Shown here piece after piece: positions 10,200 through 21,028 of a DNA stretch of 64,000 nucleotides (the first letter of the stretch is position 1; the number at the start of each line of letters is the position of its first letter). The DNA is from Corticium candelabrum. Lineage: Eukaryota > Porifera > Homoscleromorpha > Homosclerophorida > Plakinidae. Under the pieces are notes generated by a model that ran no database searches, was not told the origin of the DNA, and was given only the letters and a program-made list of their open reading frames with translations. Both the position numbers and the translations under genes were made by a program. Where the stretch lies: NCBI RefSeq assembly GCF_963422355.1, contig NC_085087.1, forward strand, positions 6,553,036 through 6,617,035, in the 5' to 3' direction.

Positions 10200-11792
10200 T
10201 TACTTGTTTCCCACACGTTCAGAAAATAATTCGGACTCTTTTGAAGCCAGTCAAATGACAAAACCGACGAGGTTATGAGGCCAAGTGTCTGAGACCGGAG
10301 GTTGGGCAAGAGTACTACAGAAAGACCGTTGATTTCCATTCGTAGGAGAACAGCAGACACCGTTTCATAGTCCACAACAAGGTAGCTGTGCAGCGCTCTC
10401 ATTCTACGTAATGCCTGCTTGCCTGGACATCTAGGCTTTTTGTTGGCAGCCTAATTCGCATTGATACGGCTTTCTGTTTGCTTACAGTTTGTTCTACTGC
10501 TGCTGTAATAGAAGTTGAACTGCTAATGAGCAATCTGGTTTAGTTTAGGTCTCAAGGAAGGTTGACAGACGCACAACTCAAAGGTTTCGTCATCGCGTGT
10601 CATGTGATCACGTGTGATATCATAAGCTATTGGGCTAATGCTGCGAGCTAACATATTCACAATGGATGCTTTATGCCTCAGTCGTTTGCATGATGCGTTT
10701 TTACCCGTTTTGAGAGCTCTGCCGACTACAGAGTTAGCAAGCTCGCTGTACTGACGTCTGTGCCACGTCCCTAAATTTTGTTAACGTGCGGTTACCTAAC
10801 GGCCCCGGTATGGAGAGGCAAACAAGTGCAGTTGGAGTTCTGTTATACTACTTTATCTTTTAGAGTTATCAAAACTTTCCCGGGCTTGGGGCTACACAAC
10901 TTCTTATAGAAGCGTCTTTGGGGGGGGGGGGGGGTTGGCCGACGGACTATATGGACCCCAAGAGCAAATGAGCGGAACATTGTGATGCTGTGGGCGGCAT
11001 GTTGCTTGGCGTTCTTTGGCCTTTTGCGCAGCGGAGAGTTGACAGTGCAGTCCGTACAGGCGTTTGACTCGTCGGTCCATCTGACAGTTAGCAACGTGGC
11101 GGTGGATTCCCGTCAGAACCCGTCCCTTGTGAGAGCCAGGCTCAAAAAAGCAGTCAAAAACGGATCCATTTCGGCAGGGTGTAGACATTCATCTTGGGAG
11201 AACGGGTTCTGCACTATGTCCTATTACGGCGATGCTGGCTTATCTCGCCCGGCGAGGTCAAGAGGCCGGCCCCTTGTTTCTGGGCTCGGATGGAACGCCT
11301 CTGTCTAAACAGCGTCTTGTCAGGGAAGTGCGAGCAGCTCTAGAAGCTGGGGGCGTTCAGCCGGACGGCTACTCGGGTCATAGCTTTAGAGTTGGAGCTG
11401 CTACGACAGCTGCGAGACAAGGAATGGAGGACTCCACGATCCAGACGCTAGGGAGGTGGAAAAGTGAGGCGTACAAGCGCTACGTAAAACTCGACGCTAG
11501 GACGATAGTGGCGTACTCACGGACACTAGTAGCTCCCCGCTAGAGATCAAGCGGTTATAAGCTAGCCAATGACGTGCAGTAGCATGGGCCATCTAGCCGG
11601 CAACCATATAGTTGTGTTGACGCGGGTATGTAGAATGTGACTCAGTATATAGATTAAGTCTTACAGATCCAAAGCGTCTCGCTGACTTGCCAGCACAGCA
11701 GCGTCAGCGGTTGGTACCCATGGGTCCGGGAGAAGTGGGTCCGGCTTGGGTGTGGGCGACCTCACTTGTGGCGCGTGGTCGCCTCCATGTTG

Positions 11793-11988
11793 GGCCGGAG
11801 TCCGGTCTGATACCCCGGATCCGCACCGGACATGGGTTCTTCCGAACCATGTTTGGCTGGCCGGGCTCCGCCCACTCTCCATGGCCACGCCTTCATTACG
11901 CAGGCTGGCTCAGGTATAGGTAACCACGCCACAGCACAGTCGACAAAGAGTCATCGTCACGACGACACCGAAGTAGGTAAGAATTCAA
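11793..11988 (+). repeat. Split direct repeat B1
   Basis: Begins ggccggagtc and ends ggtaagaattcaa. It matches B2 over the same 196-base length with scattered substitutions and lies a few bases before A2. Bases 11,544-11,792 between the recombinase stop and B1 show no gene. Confidence 0.88.
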
Positions 11989-11994
11989 ATGGAG

Positions 11995-12155
11995 TTTAAC
12001 AAAACAGTTAAACGTAGTTGAATTCGCCCGGAGTCCTGCTGCTGCGTTCACGCACACGTGGGTTCACGTGACAACGAGCATGCGCATTGTAAGCGTCTGA
12101 TTGCCCACCTGAGCGCGCAGCAAACAACCCCATCGAGAACGCGTCTTTCGTTCCC
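11995..12155 (+). repeat. Split direct repeat A2
   Basis: Second copy of A1, starting with the same tttaacaaaacagttaaacg. It lies between B1 and B2. Confidence 0.85.
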
Positions 12156-12248
12156 CTCCCCCTCCCGATGTTGGTTAAACTGGTGCCAGGAAGGGTCCCC
12201 TAATCTTCCCTTGGTAATTCTCCGTGGTTATCCGCGTGAAAGTGAGTT

Positions 12249-12444
12249 GGCCGGAGTCTGGTCCGATACCCCGGATCCGCGCCGGACATGAGTTCTTCCC
12301 GACCATGTTTAGCTGGCCAGGCTACGCCCACTCTCCATGGCCACGCCTTCATTACGCAGGCTGGCTCAGGTATAGGTAACCACGCAATGGCACAGTCGAC
12401 AAAGAGTCATCGTCACGAGGACAACAAAGAAGGTAAGAATTCAA
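12249..12444 (+). repeat. Split direct repeat B2 (right end of YR element)
   Basis: Copy of B1. After gaattcaa the sequence passes directly into the R1 repeat (tagttagttttatatgcc), which marks the right end of the retrotransposon. Confidence 0.88.
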
Positions 12445-13392
12445 TAGTTAGTTTTATATGCCCCCCATTTCATCATTTTAACACAATTATGCTTATTGCC
12501 ATCATTTAAAATCAATGATATAAATTCACGGTAAAACATGTGTAATTCCCATGTATAGTTCTAATCTACGTCTCTTGTAAATGTGTACAGGTCTGCTTTG
12601 ATGAACCACAAAACTATGATCAGAAACATCAATGTATAACACTGCCACCCAGGTATGAGAATCTATAAAATTAATTATACCCTGTTCACACATTAGCACT
12701 TGTAACCAGGCCAACATGTGCTGGCCAGGATTGACTTGGCATATTTGTTGTGTGAACACATGCTAAACCACGACAAGCAGTGCTGAGGTAGCCCACAAAT
12801 TTTGTCAGACTGGCTTGTTTTAGCAAACACAGCCAAGCTGTGCTGAAGGCCGCTCATGCATATTATAGCATTAGAGCATGATTAAAACATGAAACTGTGT
12901 ATCTTGATTCTTGGGGCAAAAACAGCATACAAGTCCAAACAGAAGAAACAACAAGTCTGTGAAATTGTGTCCTTTGATGCACTGTCAATTTTCTTTTCAC
13001 CATCATACATATTTCACATTGTACGAAAACGCAAGCAGCTTGTTGCTGATGTGACTGAATATATTCAGTGTCCGTACCAAAAACACACCCACAAACTGGC
13101 TGGCTTGCTTTCTAGGTCAGTTGTATCAATGGAGGCTGGCTTGATCATTAGCACAGGGCTGGTTTGGTTTGTAATTGTGCTAGTGTGAGTACGGTATTAA
13201 CCTAAATAATGTACTTGATAAAATCCATGTGATTACAAGCCTATACATAAGCCCTAATTACACTAAACACATGTCGTAAAGATTTGTGATACTATTATAC
13301 AGAGCGGCAAAATTTGTTGATCAGACGTTGCGCTCTAAGAAAAAAGGTTGACCCAACATTCTAAATTTCGGGCATTCATTCTTATTTGATTG

Positions 13393-15500
13393 AGACAGAT
13401 AGATAGATATGTTTATACAGGTAGCCCTATCAGCCTAAGGCTGGTCTACCTAGGGGGCCTGTCATAACAGAATGTACAGTATATATACATTTATAAAAGT
13501 TAAGAATATACTAGAGTTCAAGATCTAAAGTACAGTCTTCTAAAGATAGATAAAGATGGTGCATGACGGAGGGCAGAAGACAAATTATTCCATAATTGGG
13601 CGTCTCTGTAAGAAAAACTCTTTTTCAAACATTCACTTTGTGGTCTTGGTATGTAACAATTGTTCTGGTGTCTGTGACTTCTAACTCCCACTTCTTTATT
13701 TGATTTTAGGATGGTTAGTAGTGAAGGAGGTGCAAGTTATTTCATGATCTTGAAAGCCACTTTACTAGCTTGAAAGTCTCGTCTTTCTTGTAGACGTCTC
13801 CAATGCAAGTCCTCAAGTAGGGGTGTGATTTGGGAGCCAAACTTGGCGTCAAAAATCAATCTCACAGAGTAATCGAAAACTTTATCTATCTTTGTTTTTA
13901 GGTTTGCTGAGGCAGTATCCCATATCACTACGCAATATTCCAGAGGAAGGAATTTCCCTCCAACAAACGCTGTCTGAGAGCTTTCGGAAGTGAGCTTTTC
14001 ACCCGATGAAAACCTTTCAGAAGAGTGCACGTTTTTGAGTACACCCAGTCAATATGGTTGCCCCATTGGAGCTGGTCATCAACCATAACTCCAAGGTATT
14101 TGCAACACTTTGATCTTCTAAGTTTCTGCCCAGAGAGAGTCACTTCCACATGGAATACTTCCTTTTCTCTGGACCGTCTGGAGATAATGAGTAGTTCAGA
14201 CTTTGCCGGATTGATACTGAGTTCATTTGTGGACATCCAATTCTGTACATCTTTTATGCATGTATCCAATGCTAGTTGAAGCTCACAAGATGACTCAGCA
14301 CTACACTCAACCTGAGTGTTATCTGCATACATTGTGACTTTTCCAAGAGGCATACAAGATGGAAGGTCATTTAAACATAGAGCGAACAGTAGAGGAGCTA
14401 GTTTGGATCCCTGCGGAACACCACTTTGGATGGACCCAAAGTTGGAAGTCATGTTTCCTACTTTGACACGCTGCTTCCTATTAGAAACATACTCACTGAA
14501 CCACTGTAAGCTTCTGCACCCACACCTAACAGTAGATAATTTCTTTAGCAGTATTCAATGATCAACGGCGTCAAAAGCTTTCTTGACATCCAGAAAAACA
14601 CATGCCGTGAGAAAATTCTGATCTTTCAACTAAAGCCAATCATTGGACATTTTGATCAAAGCATCCTAAGTTGAGTAACCAGCACGGAATCCAAACTGGT
14701 TGTCACACAAGATATCGTGATAGGAGAGGTAGTCCTGAAATGGAGCACAGATGATTCCCTCAAACATTTTTGCTAGAATTGATACAACCGAGATGGGGCA
14801 GTAATTCGGCAGCAATTCAGCATTTCCCCCTTTGAGGACTGGCGTGACATTAGCCATCTTCCAGTCAGAAGACATTTTACAGTTGTGTTGACATTGATTG
14901 AAAAGGGTAATAACACTGGCGGCAATGGCCTGTGGCGCAACAGACAATGCCTTCACATCAATTCCATCCGGAACTGCTGCTTTCTTTGTATTGAGCCGTG
15001 ACAGTGCCAGTTGTACTTCTTCTCTGGATATGTCAGAAAACTCAAAACAATCTCATTCAGATCAGCACAAGACTGAATATCAAATGATTGATAATCCGAT
15101 TCGTGCTGGTTACTGACTATGGAAAGAAAGTATTCATTGAAAAGTTCGCAGATTGCTTGAGTATCTGTAGCAGTTGAGCATCCATCTGATATCAAAGAAA
15201 CCACATGATTTTGCCTTTTACCCATGAAAGAATTTAGCAGCCTCCAAGAGATGCGACCACATTGATCATCTTTACTAAGCGCCTCTCATAATAGAAGCGC
15301 TTAGCACTTTTGATAGACCACGTAGCCTGATTTCTAGCTTTTCTATAGATTTCCCAGTCTTTTTCTGTTTTGCTCCTGAGTGCCTTTCTATGGAGCCTAT
15401 TCCTTCGGGCAATTATACAAGTTACATATCCCTTCATCCAAGGCATCGAGTCTTGCCTTATCCGTCTTTTGCGCAGAGGAGCAAAACAGAAATTTTCTCA
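13393..15500 (-). mobile_element. Jockey/CR1-like LINE, 5'-truncated, ending in GATA-type repeats
   Basis: The element runs on the minus strand. Its 3' end, seen on the plus strand as gagacagatagatagatatg, is a short tetranucleotide tract typical of some non-LTR retrotransposons. The 5' end is cut near 15,500, before any endonuclease domain, as expected from target-primed reverse transcription that stopped early. The empty site is visible in R1 copy 1 at about bases 415-440. Confidence 0.85.
13518..15490 (-). pseudogene. LINE reverse transcriptase, broken frames
   Basis: From 5' to 3' on the minus strand: a pre-RT region (EDWEIYRKARNQATWSIKSA-like block near 15,330), a DWKMANVTPVLKGG and FGFRAGYST block (14,666-14,956), then SGVPQGSKLAPLLF and YADNTQV (13,928-14,452), then LEYCVVIWDTAS, and a C-terminal LWNNLSSALRHAP ending at a TGA at 13,518. 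The catalytic YADD has become YADN, which removes one of the two metal-binding Asp residues. Frameshifts lie near 15,230, 14,950, 14,600 and 13,950. The order and motifs fit Jockey/CR1-clade RTs. It cannot be active. Confidence 0.85.
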
Positions 15501-16369
15501 ATCCTTTCTTGTAATTATCGACATCAACATTTAGTTCAATTTCTTTATTTGTTGCATCGTATTCACTACTGTATGTATTTGCTATAAACATAAATTTGGC
15601 TTGTTTGCTGTTGTTTTGTTGCATTGTTATTGATCATGATGATGACAGGTGGTTGTGGTGGTTGTCACAATTAATGGCAATGAGTGATGGTAGTAGAGGC
15701 ACTGCCATTGATGCTAATTTCTACTTAGTGGCTATACAAAGTATGTGGACCCAGGTATTACCATGGGAATGCTGTGAACGACTGGTATATTAGAACTACA
15801 ACTACTATACAGGCAACAATAGCAAATAAGATATCTTAATCTTTTAAATTTTATCTATAACAAATCAGACAAGAATTACTACTACGATTACTACTAGATA
15901 TAAGACGATTAGTGGGACCGACCACTTTCAGCGGTGGCCAAACTAATGTTTGTGCCCACATTGCATCCTTAGCAGCACCTTGATCTTGCTTACTACTATT
16001 ACAGTATAGAGGGTATTATAATACTAAACTAAGTTAACTGACCTGTCAACAAGGTTGTAAATTTTCAGTCAGTCAGTGCATTACTTCAGACTAGATATAA
16101 ACTCACTATTGAAAGAACTTCGCCTACTAATCAAGAACATTGCACAATGCATTAATAATGATTATGCACAAATTCAGTGTCACAGGCACATTCTATGTCT
16201 GACCCTTCATCTGCTGTAATTGGTGACACAGGATGCAGCCACGTGTCCCAATCACTGAGGACAAAAATTGCTCATTGACATGACTGTCTTCTTTAGAACA
16301 AATTTGCCTAGTCGTCTTATCATTTTTAGCTGTAAACTTCCTTCGAGGATTCTGCACTTGATGTCTTGT

Positions 16370-17100
16370 GGTTGCTACCCAACATAAGGCTAGTTATGGC
16401 ATCCTCAGAATTCTTCTAGGCTTGGACCCTCTGCATTATCTCAAGAAGATTTGAAAGAGCCTGCTGCAAAAAAATTGTGCATTGCTCTGTCTTGATAACT
16501 TTCAACATGGAAAAAACATCCGTTCCACATAAGTGGTAGCAAATGGCAAACTAACACTAACTGACAAAGTAGAAAGTAAACTGAACCACTTGGTACAATC
16601 TGGGAAGTGTGAAGTGTGTACTGAACCTTTCTATATGAATCACAGTCCTCTCAGAATCAAACGCCACAATGTCCCTTGCAAAGTGATTTACCACGCTCTT
16701 CTAATGGACAACAAGCATGCAAAAAGGGAACAACGTTGTTCTGGCTATGACAACAGTCGTCCTGGTGATATATTTCATCCTGATTTTCTTCTGGGTCACC
16801 CTGGCTTCTTCAATGTCACAGTAGCCAACAGCGTGCAGCCTTCATTCATTATTAAAGCTGCCAGCAATGCAGGAGCTGCCGCAGAAGCAGCAAAAGCTTG
16901 CAAAGATTTTCGTCACAAGATGACAAAGTTACAGCAGCTGGTGGTATATTTTATCCACTTGCTGTAGAAACTCTCAGGCTCTGGACACCATACAGTCTCA
17001 AGATCCTACGCTCTATAGCTTCGAGAATTTTTGCAATGAGTCACATGACGTTTTCAAAGTCTTTAAACAACTTATTACAACAATTATCTGTGAAATTATG
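16370..17100 (+). pseudogene. Fragment of a repeated element protein (GDIFHPDF ... VETLRLW type)
   Basis: Two frames join near 16,930. The first (16,533-16,967) holds CSGYDNSRPGDIFHPDFLLG, FNVTVANSVQP and AASNAGAAAEAAKACKDFRH. The second continues AAGGIFYPLAVETLRLWTPY. I recognise this pattern (RP-x-D ... D/N-V-T-V-x-x-S/P ... AGAAA ... VE-x-x-x-x-W) from repeated invertebrate proteins often found behind reverse transcriptases. The acidic pattern could be a PD-(D/E)XK-type nuclease, which is an inference. An upstream block, 16,370-16,510, recurs at 19,744-19,905. It is broken by one frameshift and has no RT core. Confidence 0.55.
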
Positions 17101-17486
17101 GTCATATAATGCTAGATTGATTTACAACATTTGAATTTAGAGATAAAGGATGTATGTAGTTGGGACAAGCATACCGTACAACCGGTTATTTCTGCAATCA
17201 TGACATTTCTGCAAGTTCTGCGAAGAAATCACGAAGTGCATAATAAAATTTGCAGATATTTAGACCTATCCTCGAAGTCCCAGGAAATCACCATTTCGAG
17301 ACATGTACCTGTGTACAATGTAACGTGTGTACTAGTGACTGTCTTCCTGGTTAGAACGCAGAAATTCTATTTGCAGTAATTAAACTTATGTCTAAGTTCT
17401 CAGATCGCAGAAATAACCAGTTATACGGTACTTGACTTGTTGGGAATGTTGGGGAGGGAAACGTTAATGTGTGTAATAAGTATTTT

Positions 17487-17489
<3 letters not shown>

Positions 17490-17532
<43 letters not shown>
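17490..17532. repeat. (TA)n microsatellite
   Basis: About 20 uninterrupted TA units. Similar tracts occur at 37,035-37,073 and 62,155-62,198, with shorter ones near 22,485 and 62,370. Confidence 0.95.
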
Positions 17533-17534
<2 letters not shown>

Positions 17535-17709
17535 AAAATTCATACTGTCAATGCCACTGATGTCACCAGTGGTTGCATTGTCATGACATAGCTCACTTGA
17601 GGCACAAGTGCAGAGGAGAGACCAGACATCTAAGCTCAGGCATAACTCGTCTAGGGTAGCGATCAGGAAGGCCCTGAATCAGTGGATATCAACTTTCTCT
17701 CATAGCGGT

Positions 17710-17773
17710 ATGATGGGCAAACTCCAGCTTCTGTCTGGTGTGCTACTGGTCATAGTTGCATCAACATGTAGAG
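17710..17773 (+). CDS. Orphan signal-peptide exon, copy 1
   Basis: From the ATG at 17,710 the exon reads MMGKLQLLSGVLLVIVASTC plus Arg and stops after one base of the next codon at a GTAAGA donor. A short charged start, a Leu/Val-rich core and a small-residue end make a good signal peptide. The phase-1 donor is the same phase used by the Ig exons of the receptor genes in this window, so it could join such an exon. No matching downstream exon on the plus strand was found within several kb. Confidence 0.55.
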
Positions 17774-17958
17774 GTAAGAGTGTCTGTGATGATGTTATCC
17801 ATTATAAAAGAAAACACGTTGCCAAAGTGCATGTGCTCTAAGCATATTAACTGAGGTGTTGTCCATTTGCAAGCTGAATGAAACAAGCAAAAGTCAGTCT
17901 TGTCTCTCACATGCTAGCCCTAGTAGGCTACTTGCTATTTGCTTGTGGTAGAGACGTG

Positions 17959-18019
17959 ATGGGCAAACTCCAGCTTCTGTCTGGTGTTCTACTGGATGCT
18001 GTTGTATCAACATGTACAG
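17959..18019 (+). CDS. Orphan signal-peptide exon, copy 2
   Basis: A tandem copy of the exon 250 bases upstream: MGKLQLLSGVLLDAVVSTC then Thr, again ending in phase 1, here at GTAATT. An Asp has entered the hydrophobic core, which would weaken it as a signal peptide. The flanks are duplicated too (the block after each exon shares GTGCATGTGCTCTAAGCATA), so the whole unit of about 250 bp was copied. Confidence 0.5.
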
Positions 18020-18396
18020 GTAATTTACGACTGTCTGTGATGACGATGTCGTCCTTTGTGTTGCCAAGGTGCATGTGCTCTAAGCATATCTACTGACTGC
18101 GTTGTCCGTTTGCAAGCTGAATGAAACAACCAGAAGTCAGTCTGGTCGCTCACACGCGATTGCTCAATCGATTATCCTCACTTTCACATACACTTAGTGA
18201 CTAGGGTAGTGTCTAGCCCCAGAAGATTACTTGCTATTTGTTTGTGGTAGAGTACATGTTCTTAGGGAATGAACATCCAGACTGGGAAAGTATAGAACCA
18301 TACTTCCATTTAAGTAATCAATCACGACCTATTGTTGTTTGTTTTACAATGATTCTAATTAGTTAAGCACCTCTAAAAGTTAATTCTGTGTTCTAA

Positions 18397-18798
18397 AGGA
18401 CTGTCCATGCTGGCAACTAGATCGTGATCCAACCGCAACGCTGTCCACACTTGCAACTGGATCACGATGCGATCACGATAAATCCAATCCACATTGCGAG
18501 GTGGTTTCAATTGCGACCGGAGGTTGAATCCATTTAGAAATAGTGGGCGTTATCTCCACACGCTACACGTGTAGTCGGAACATCTAACACTCCTCACTCG
18601 TCTTTGTTCTGGCTCACCTTACGTCGCTGTATCAACGCTTTCCACAAGCAAAGAAGCCACACATACACATCGGTCATCAGTCACATGATATAAAAAATGA
18701 GGCAGATTTAGCGTTTTCAAAGTGCAGTGTGAACGTTCACTATCTGGATCGGATCGCAATCAAATCGTGATCTATTCTGGTCTAGTGTGGACAGGGCT
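18397..18798. mobile_element. MITE, CTGTCCA-ended, TAA duplication
   Basis: The left end AGGACTGTCCATG and the inverted right end AGCCCTGTCCACA enclose 402 bases. TAA flanks both sides (18,394-18,396; 18,799-18,801). A second copy lies at about 32,520-32,893. The interior holds repeated GATCGNGATCC-type inverted segments. Confidence 0.8.
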
Positions 18799-18801
18799 TA
18801 A

Positions 18802-21028
18802 AAGGCGCTCTACTCAGAGCCAATAATAATTGCAACTCCAGATAGAGTTTCAGTAGAGGAATGATTCTGACACCTTTGTTGGTCTTCTATAGATAATAAT
18901 CTCTATGTTAGTTGGCTATGGTGTACCTACAAATTATCAAATGCTCACGTTAAACCTTACTTAGCTTGCTTGATACTATTGGCGCCATCATCATGGCAAT
19001 CCCATGGCAATGTACAGCTCAGAGAGTAAGGCACTTTTATAAAGTGACTTGTATGTGAGAAAAGTATTTGAGTGATCAAGTAGGTGTCACGAGCGGATTT
19101 AGGCTATAAGAGATTTTTCAAAAACACTCCAAACACATAGGAGACATGTCATCCCTGAAGAAAATCTCTAGATCCACCCTGCATGTAGCTATTGCTTCAG
19201 CTATAGCTAGGTACTCAATAGAGACAAACGAATTTAGACAATTTGACTACCTCACACTAGCAACGTCTGGCAGCTTGTCCAGATAAGCTTGTGTGTCTAA
19301 ATTCCTTGTGGCTAGAGAGGTGTTGGATGTCCTAGCCCCTCTAGATAGGGTTATCAGCCTGCCAAACAAGACTTTCAATTCCTTCTTCAAAGGGTTTCTA
19401 CCTCACTGGGTAGTTGTTGGGTATATTCATGCATGAGTCCAGTGTTTAGCTTGAAATGCGTGTTAGTAACTGCATTCATGGGAGCTCTTCTCTTTTTCAG
19501 TTAGAGGAACAGAAGGTCTCTTGACCTATTCTGCACGGTCTTTTGCAGAGAGTAAAGAGACATCTTCAGACATCTTCCCAAAAAGTCAAAAGAGGTACAG
19601 AAACGCAACCTAGCCTAATTTAGAGAGATGTGGCATTGTCGTGTCATACGGAAACCGAGTTGACAGCTCGAGAGGGTCTGGTACGAGGCTAGCCTATTTG
19701 ATGAAGTAAAGAACTATACAGAAGCTAGAATGTCACACAACCTCTAGTGGTTGCTACCCACCATAAGGCTAGTTATGGCATCCTCAGAAATTCTTCTAGG
19801 CTTGGGCCTTCTGCATTATCTCAAGAAGATCTGGAAGAGTCTGCTTGCAATGGATTGTGCTTCACTGTCTTGATAACTTTCAACATGGAAACGTTGGTTT
19901 TGAAGCCTTTGAAGTTTCCAATACAAAAGATTGATGCTACTAAAATCAAGAGAGATGACTTTCCACAAATTCATAAGCCAGTCACAAATAATGAAACAAA
20001 ATCAACATGGTAAGCAAGTTAAAGTAACACTTATGTGACTAGCTAGCCAGACAAAGAAGTAGAATTGTAGTCAGCCCAATTGGTAGACACACAATGCTGT
20101 GCTAAACATCAGCCAAAGCATGACCAGTTCAGGTTGTTGGGAAGCAGAAGTTTCGCTTTGATGACAGTCAATAAAAACACAGAAGCTCTGTAGTCTGTAC
20201 ATGTCACAAATCTTCATATAGAAATGATGGAAGACAAAATGGAATAGAGAAAATCCTTGAACTACAGCAACAGAACTGCAGTCAGATTCAAACTGGATAA
20301 GGAAGTATCAGCCAACATGTTGCTATACACTGCTCTGCAGGTAATCACGATAGGAGTCCACAAAATGCTGTTTTCTGTGGGTGATGATGCCGTATGTTCT
20401 GCTGTGTCACAAATGGCAGCAGACAAGATTATATGCAGAAACCCTTTGGTGGTGTGGCCCTGTTATGGCATAAGTGGTTATCAACATACCATATAAGATA
20501 AAAATTGGTGGAAATTCATTTTGACGATTTGCTAAGAAATTGGCAGTTGGACAGAGTTGTTAGATAAGTGATATATGTACGATATTGCCCACCCACTATG
20601 TAGTTAATTAAGTGGCCGCGTCATGGAGGAGTTTGCGATTGACAACTGCGTTCGTGGTCATCATGCATTCCCTAACTTACTGGTCTCCAACTCCTGTACT
20701 GATGTACAAAAGAATTGCTGTGTCAGTGCAAAGAACGTGACCCGCAAGACTCCTAGCTCCTGTTTCATCAACAGCGTCACGGCCTCATTCTTTACCTTCC
20801 TGCTAAATAGGATATAGGCAGAAAAGACTACAAGCAGGGATTGCCATCTTGCAACCTCATCCCTGTGACGTACAGCCACATCGCCATTAGATGCCTGATT
20901 CACATGGGTAATGATGTCAACATATCCTGGTGGTGAAAATTTAATGGCGGATTTTATATTGGCACTTGCTGAAAAATCCACAAATCAGCAAAAATAGATT
21001 CCCTACCAATATTTCATCTTATACCATA
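18802..21028. other. Gene-poor stretch with one short repeat
   Basis: I support no gene here. Bases 19,744-19,905 repeat 16,370-16,510 (GGTTGCTACCCA ... GGCATCCTCAGAA), so a decayed element piece is present. The open frames at 20,257-20,496 and 20,661-20,981 resemble nothing known to me and lack splice context. Confidence 0.5.

Larger units (their letters stand above)
5429..10949. mobile_element. 5.5-kb TIR element inserted in the recombinase gene
   Basis: The ends are inverted copies of TAGTCCGTCGGCCAAC, followed on both sides by a looser match (AAGTTGYGTAGCCCC then a GGGAA-GTTT block), giving an imperfect TIR of about 70 bp broken by poly-C tracts. The element is flanked by TAT (5,426-5,428 and 10,950-10,952), and removing it with one TAT restores the recombinase frame. 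It carries two minus-strand ORFs of one gene family (6,141-8,153). I recognise no transposase, so it is probably non-autonomous or internally deleted. A 3-bp duplication is compatible with Harbinger- or CACTA-type elements; the TIR does not settle which. Confidence 0.85.
5077..11543 (+). pseudogene. Tyrosine recombinase of the YR element, split by a transposon
   Basis: The left half (5,077-5,428) is the N-terminal SAM-like DNA-binding domain: APSTLRAYQSEYSRYQRFC, then STVKGYLSAVRHVH. It reads through a TAG (near 5,382) into RLPITPEVLSRLRGV. Removing the insertion 5,429-10,949 and one TAT copy joins this in frame to WTPRANERNIVMLWAACC at 10,953. The right half carries the catalytic set: Arg in GLLRSGEL, His-x-x-Arg in SGHSFRVGAATTAA, and the Tyr region in LGRWKSEAYKRYV. 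A frameshift near 11,150 separates LRSGEL from the H-R-Y part. The enzyme would integrate circular element DNA. This half-to-half fit is the best evidence for the exact insertion point. Confidence 0.88.
1112..12444 (+). mobile_element. DIRS/PAT-like tyrosine-recombinase retrotransposon, degraded
   Basis: The element reads left to right as gag, reverse transcriptase, RNase H remnant and tyrosine recombinase. Its ends are split direct repeats: A1 (1,112-1,262) at the left, and B1 (11,793-11,988), A2 (11,995-12,155), B2 (12,249-12,444) at the right. The order A1-genes-B1-A2-B2 is the known hallmark of PAT/Ngaro-type YR retrotransposons, whose circular intermediate is integrated by the recombinase. 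B1 running straight into A2 preserves that circular junction. All genes carry stops or frameshifts, and a 5.5-kb transposon interrupts the recombinase, so the copy is dead. Whether it is PAT-like, Ngaro-like or DIRS1-like needs a tree. Confidence 0.85.
12445..16155. repeat. R1 repeat, full copy, interrupted by a LINE
   Basis: Bases 12,445-13,392 and 15,500-16,155 together form a unit of about 1.6 kb. The first part matches the third copy from 63,528; its later part plus the second block matches bases 1-1,111. Copy 1 runs without a break where copy 2 has the LINE, which fixes the LINE edges. It contains a small palindrome (TGTTCACACA ... TGTGTGAACA, about 12,683-12,765). No protein-coding content was recognised. 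Confidence 0.8.

Noticed and set aside
17410..18140. CRISPR-like or other short-spaced repeat array
   Set aside because: The repeats are a microsatellite and a two-copy tandem duplication, with no regular repeat-spacer pattern; the window is eukaryotic.
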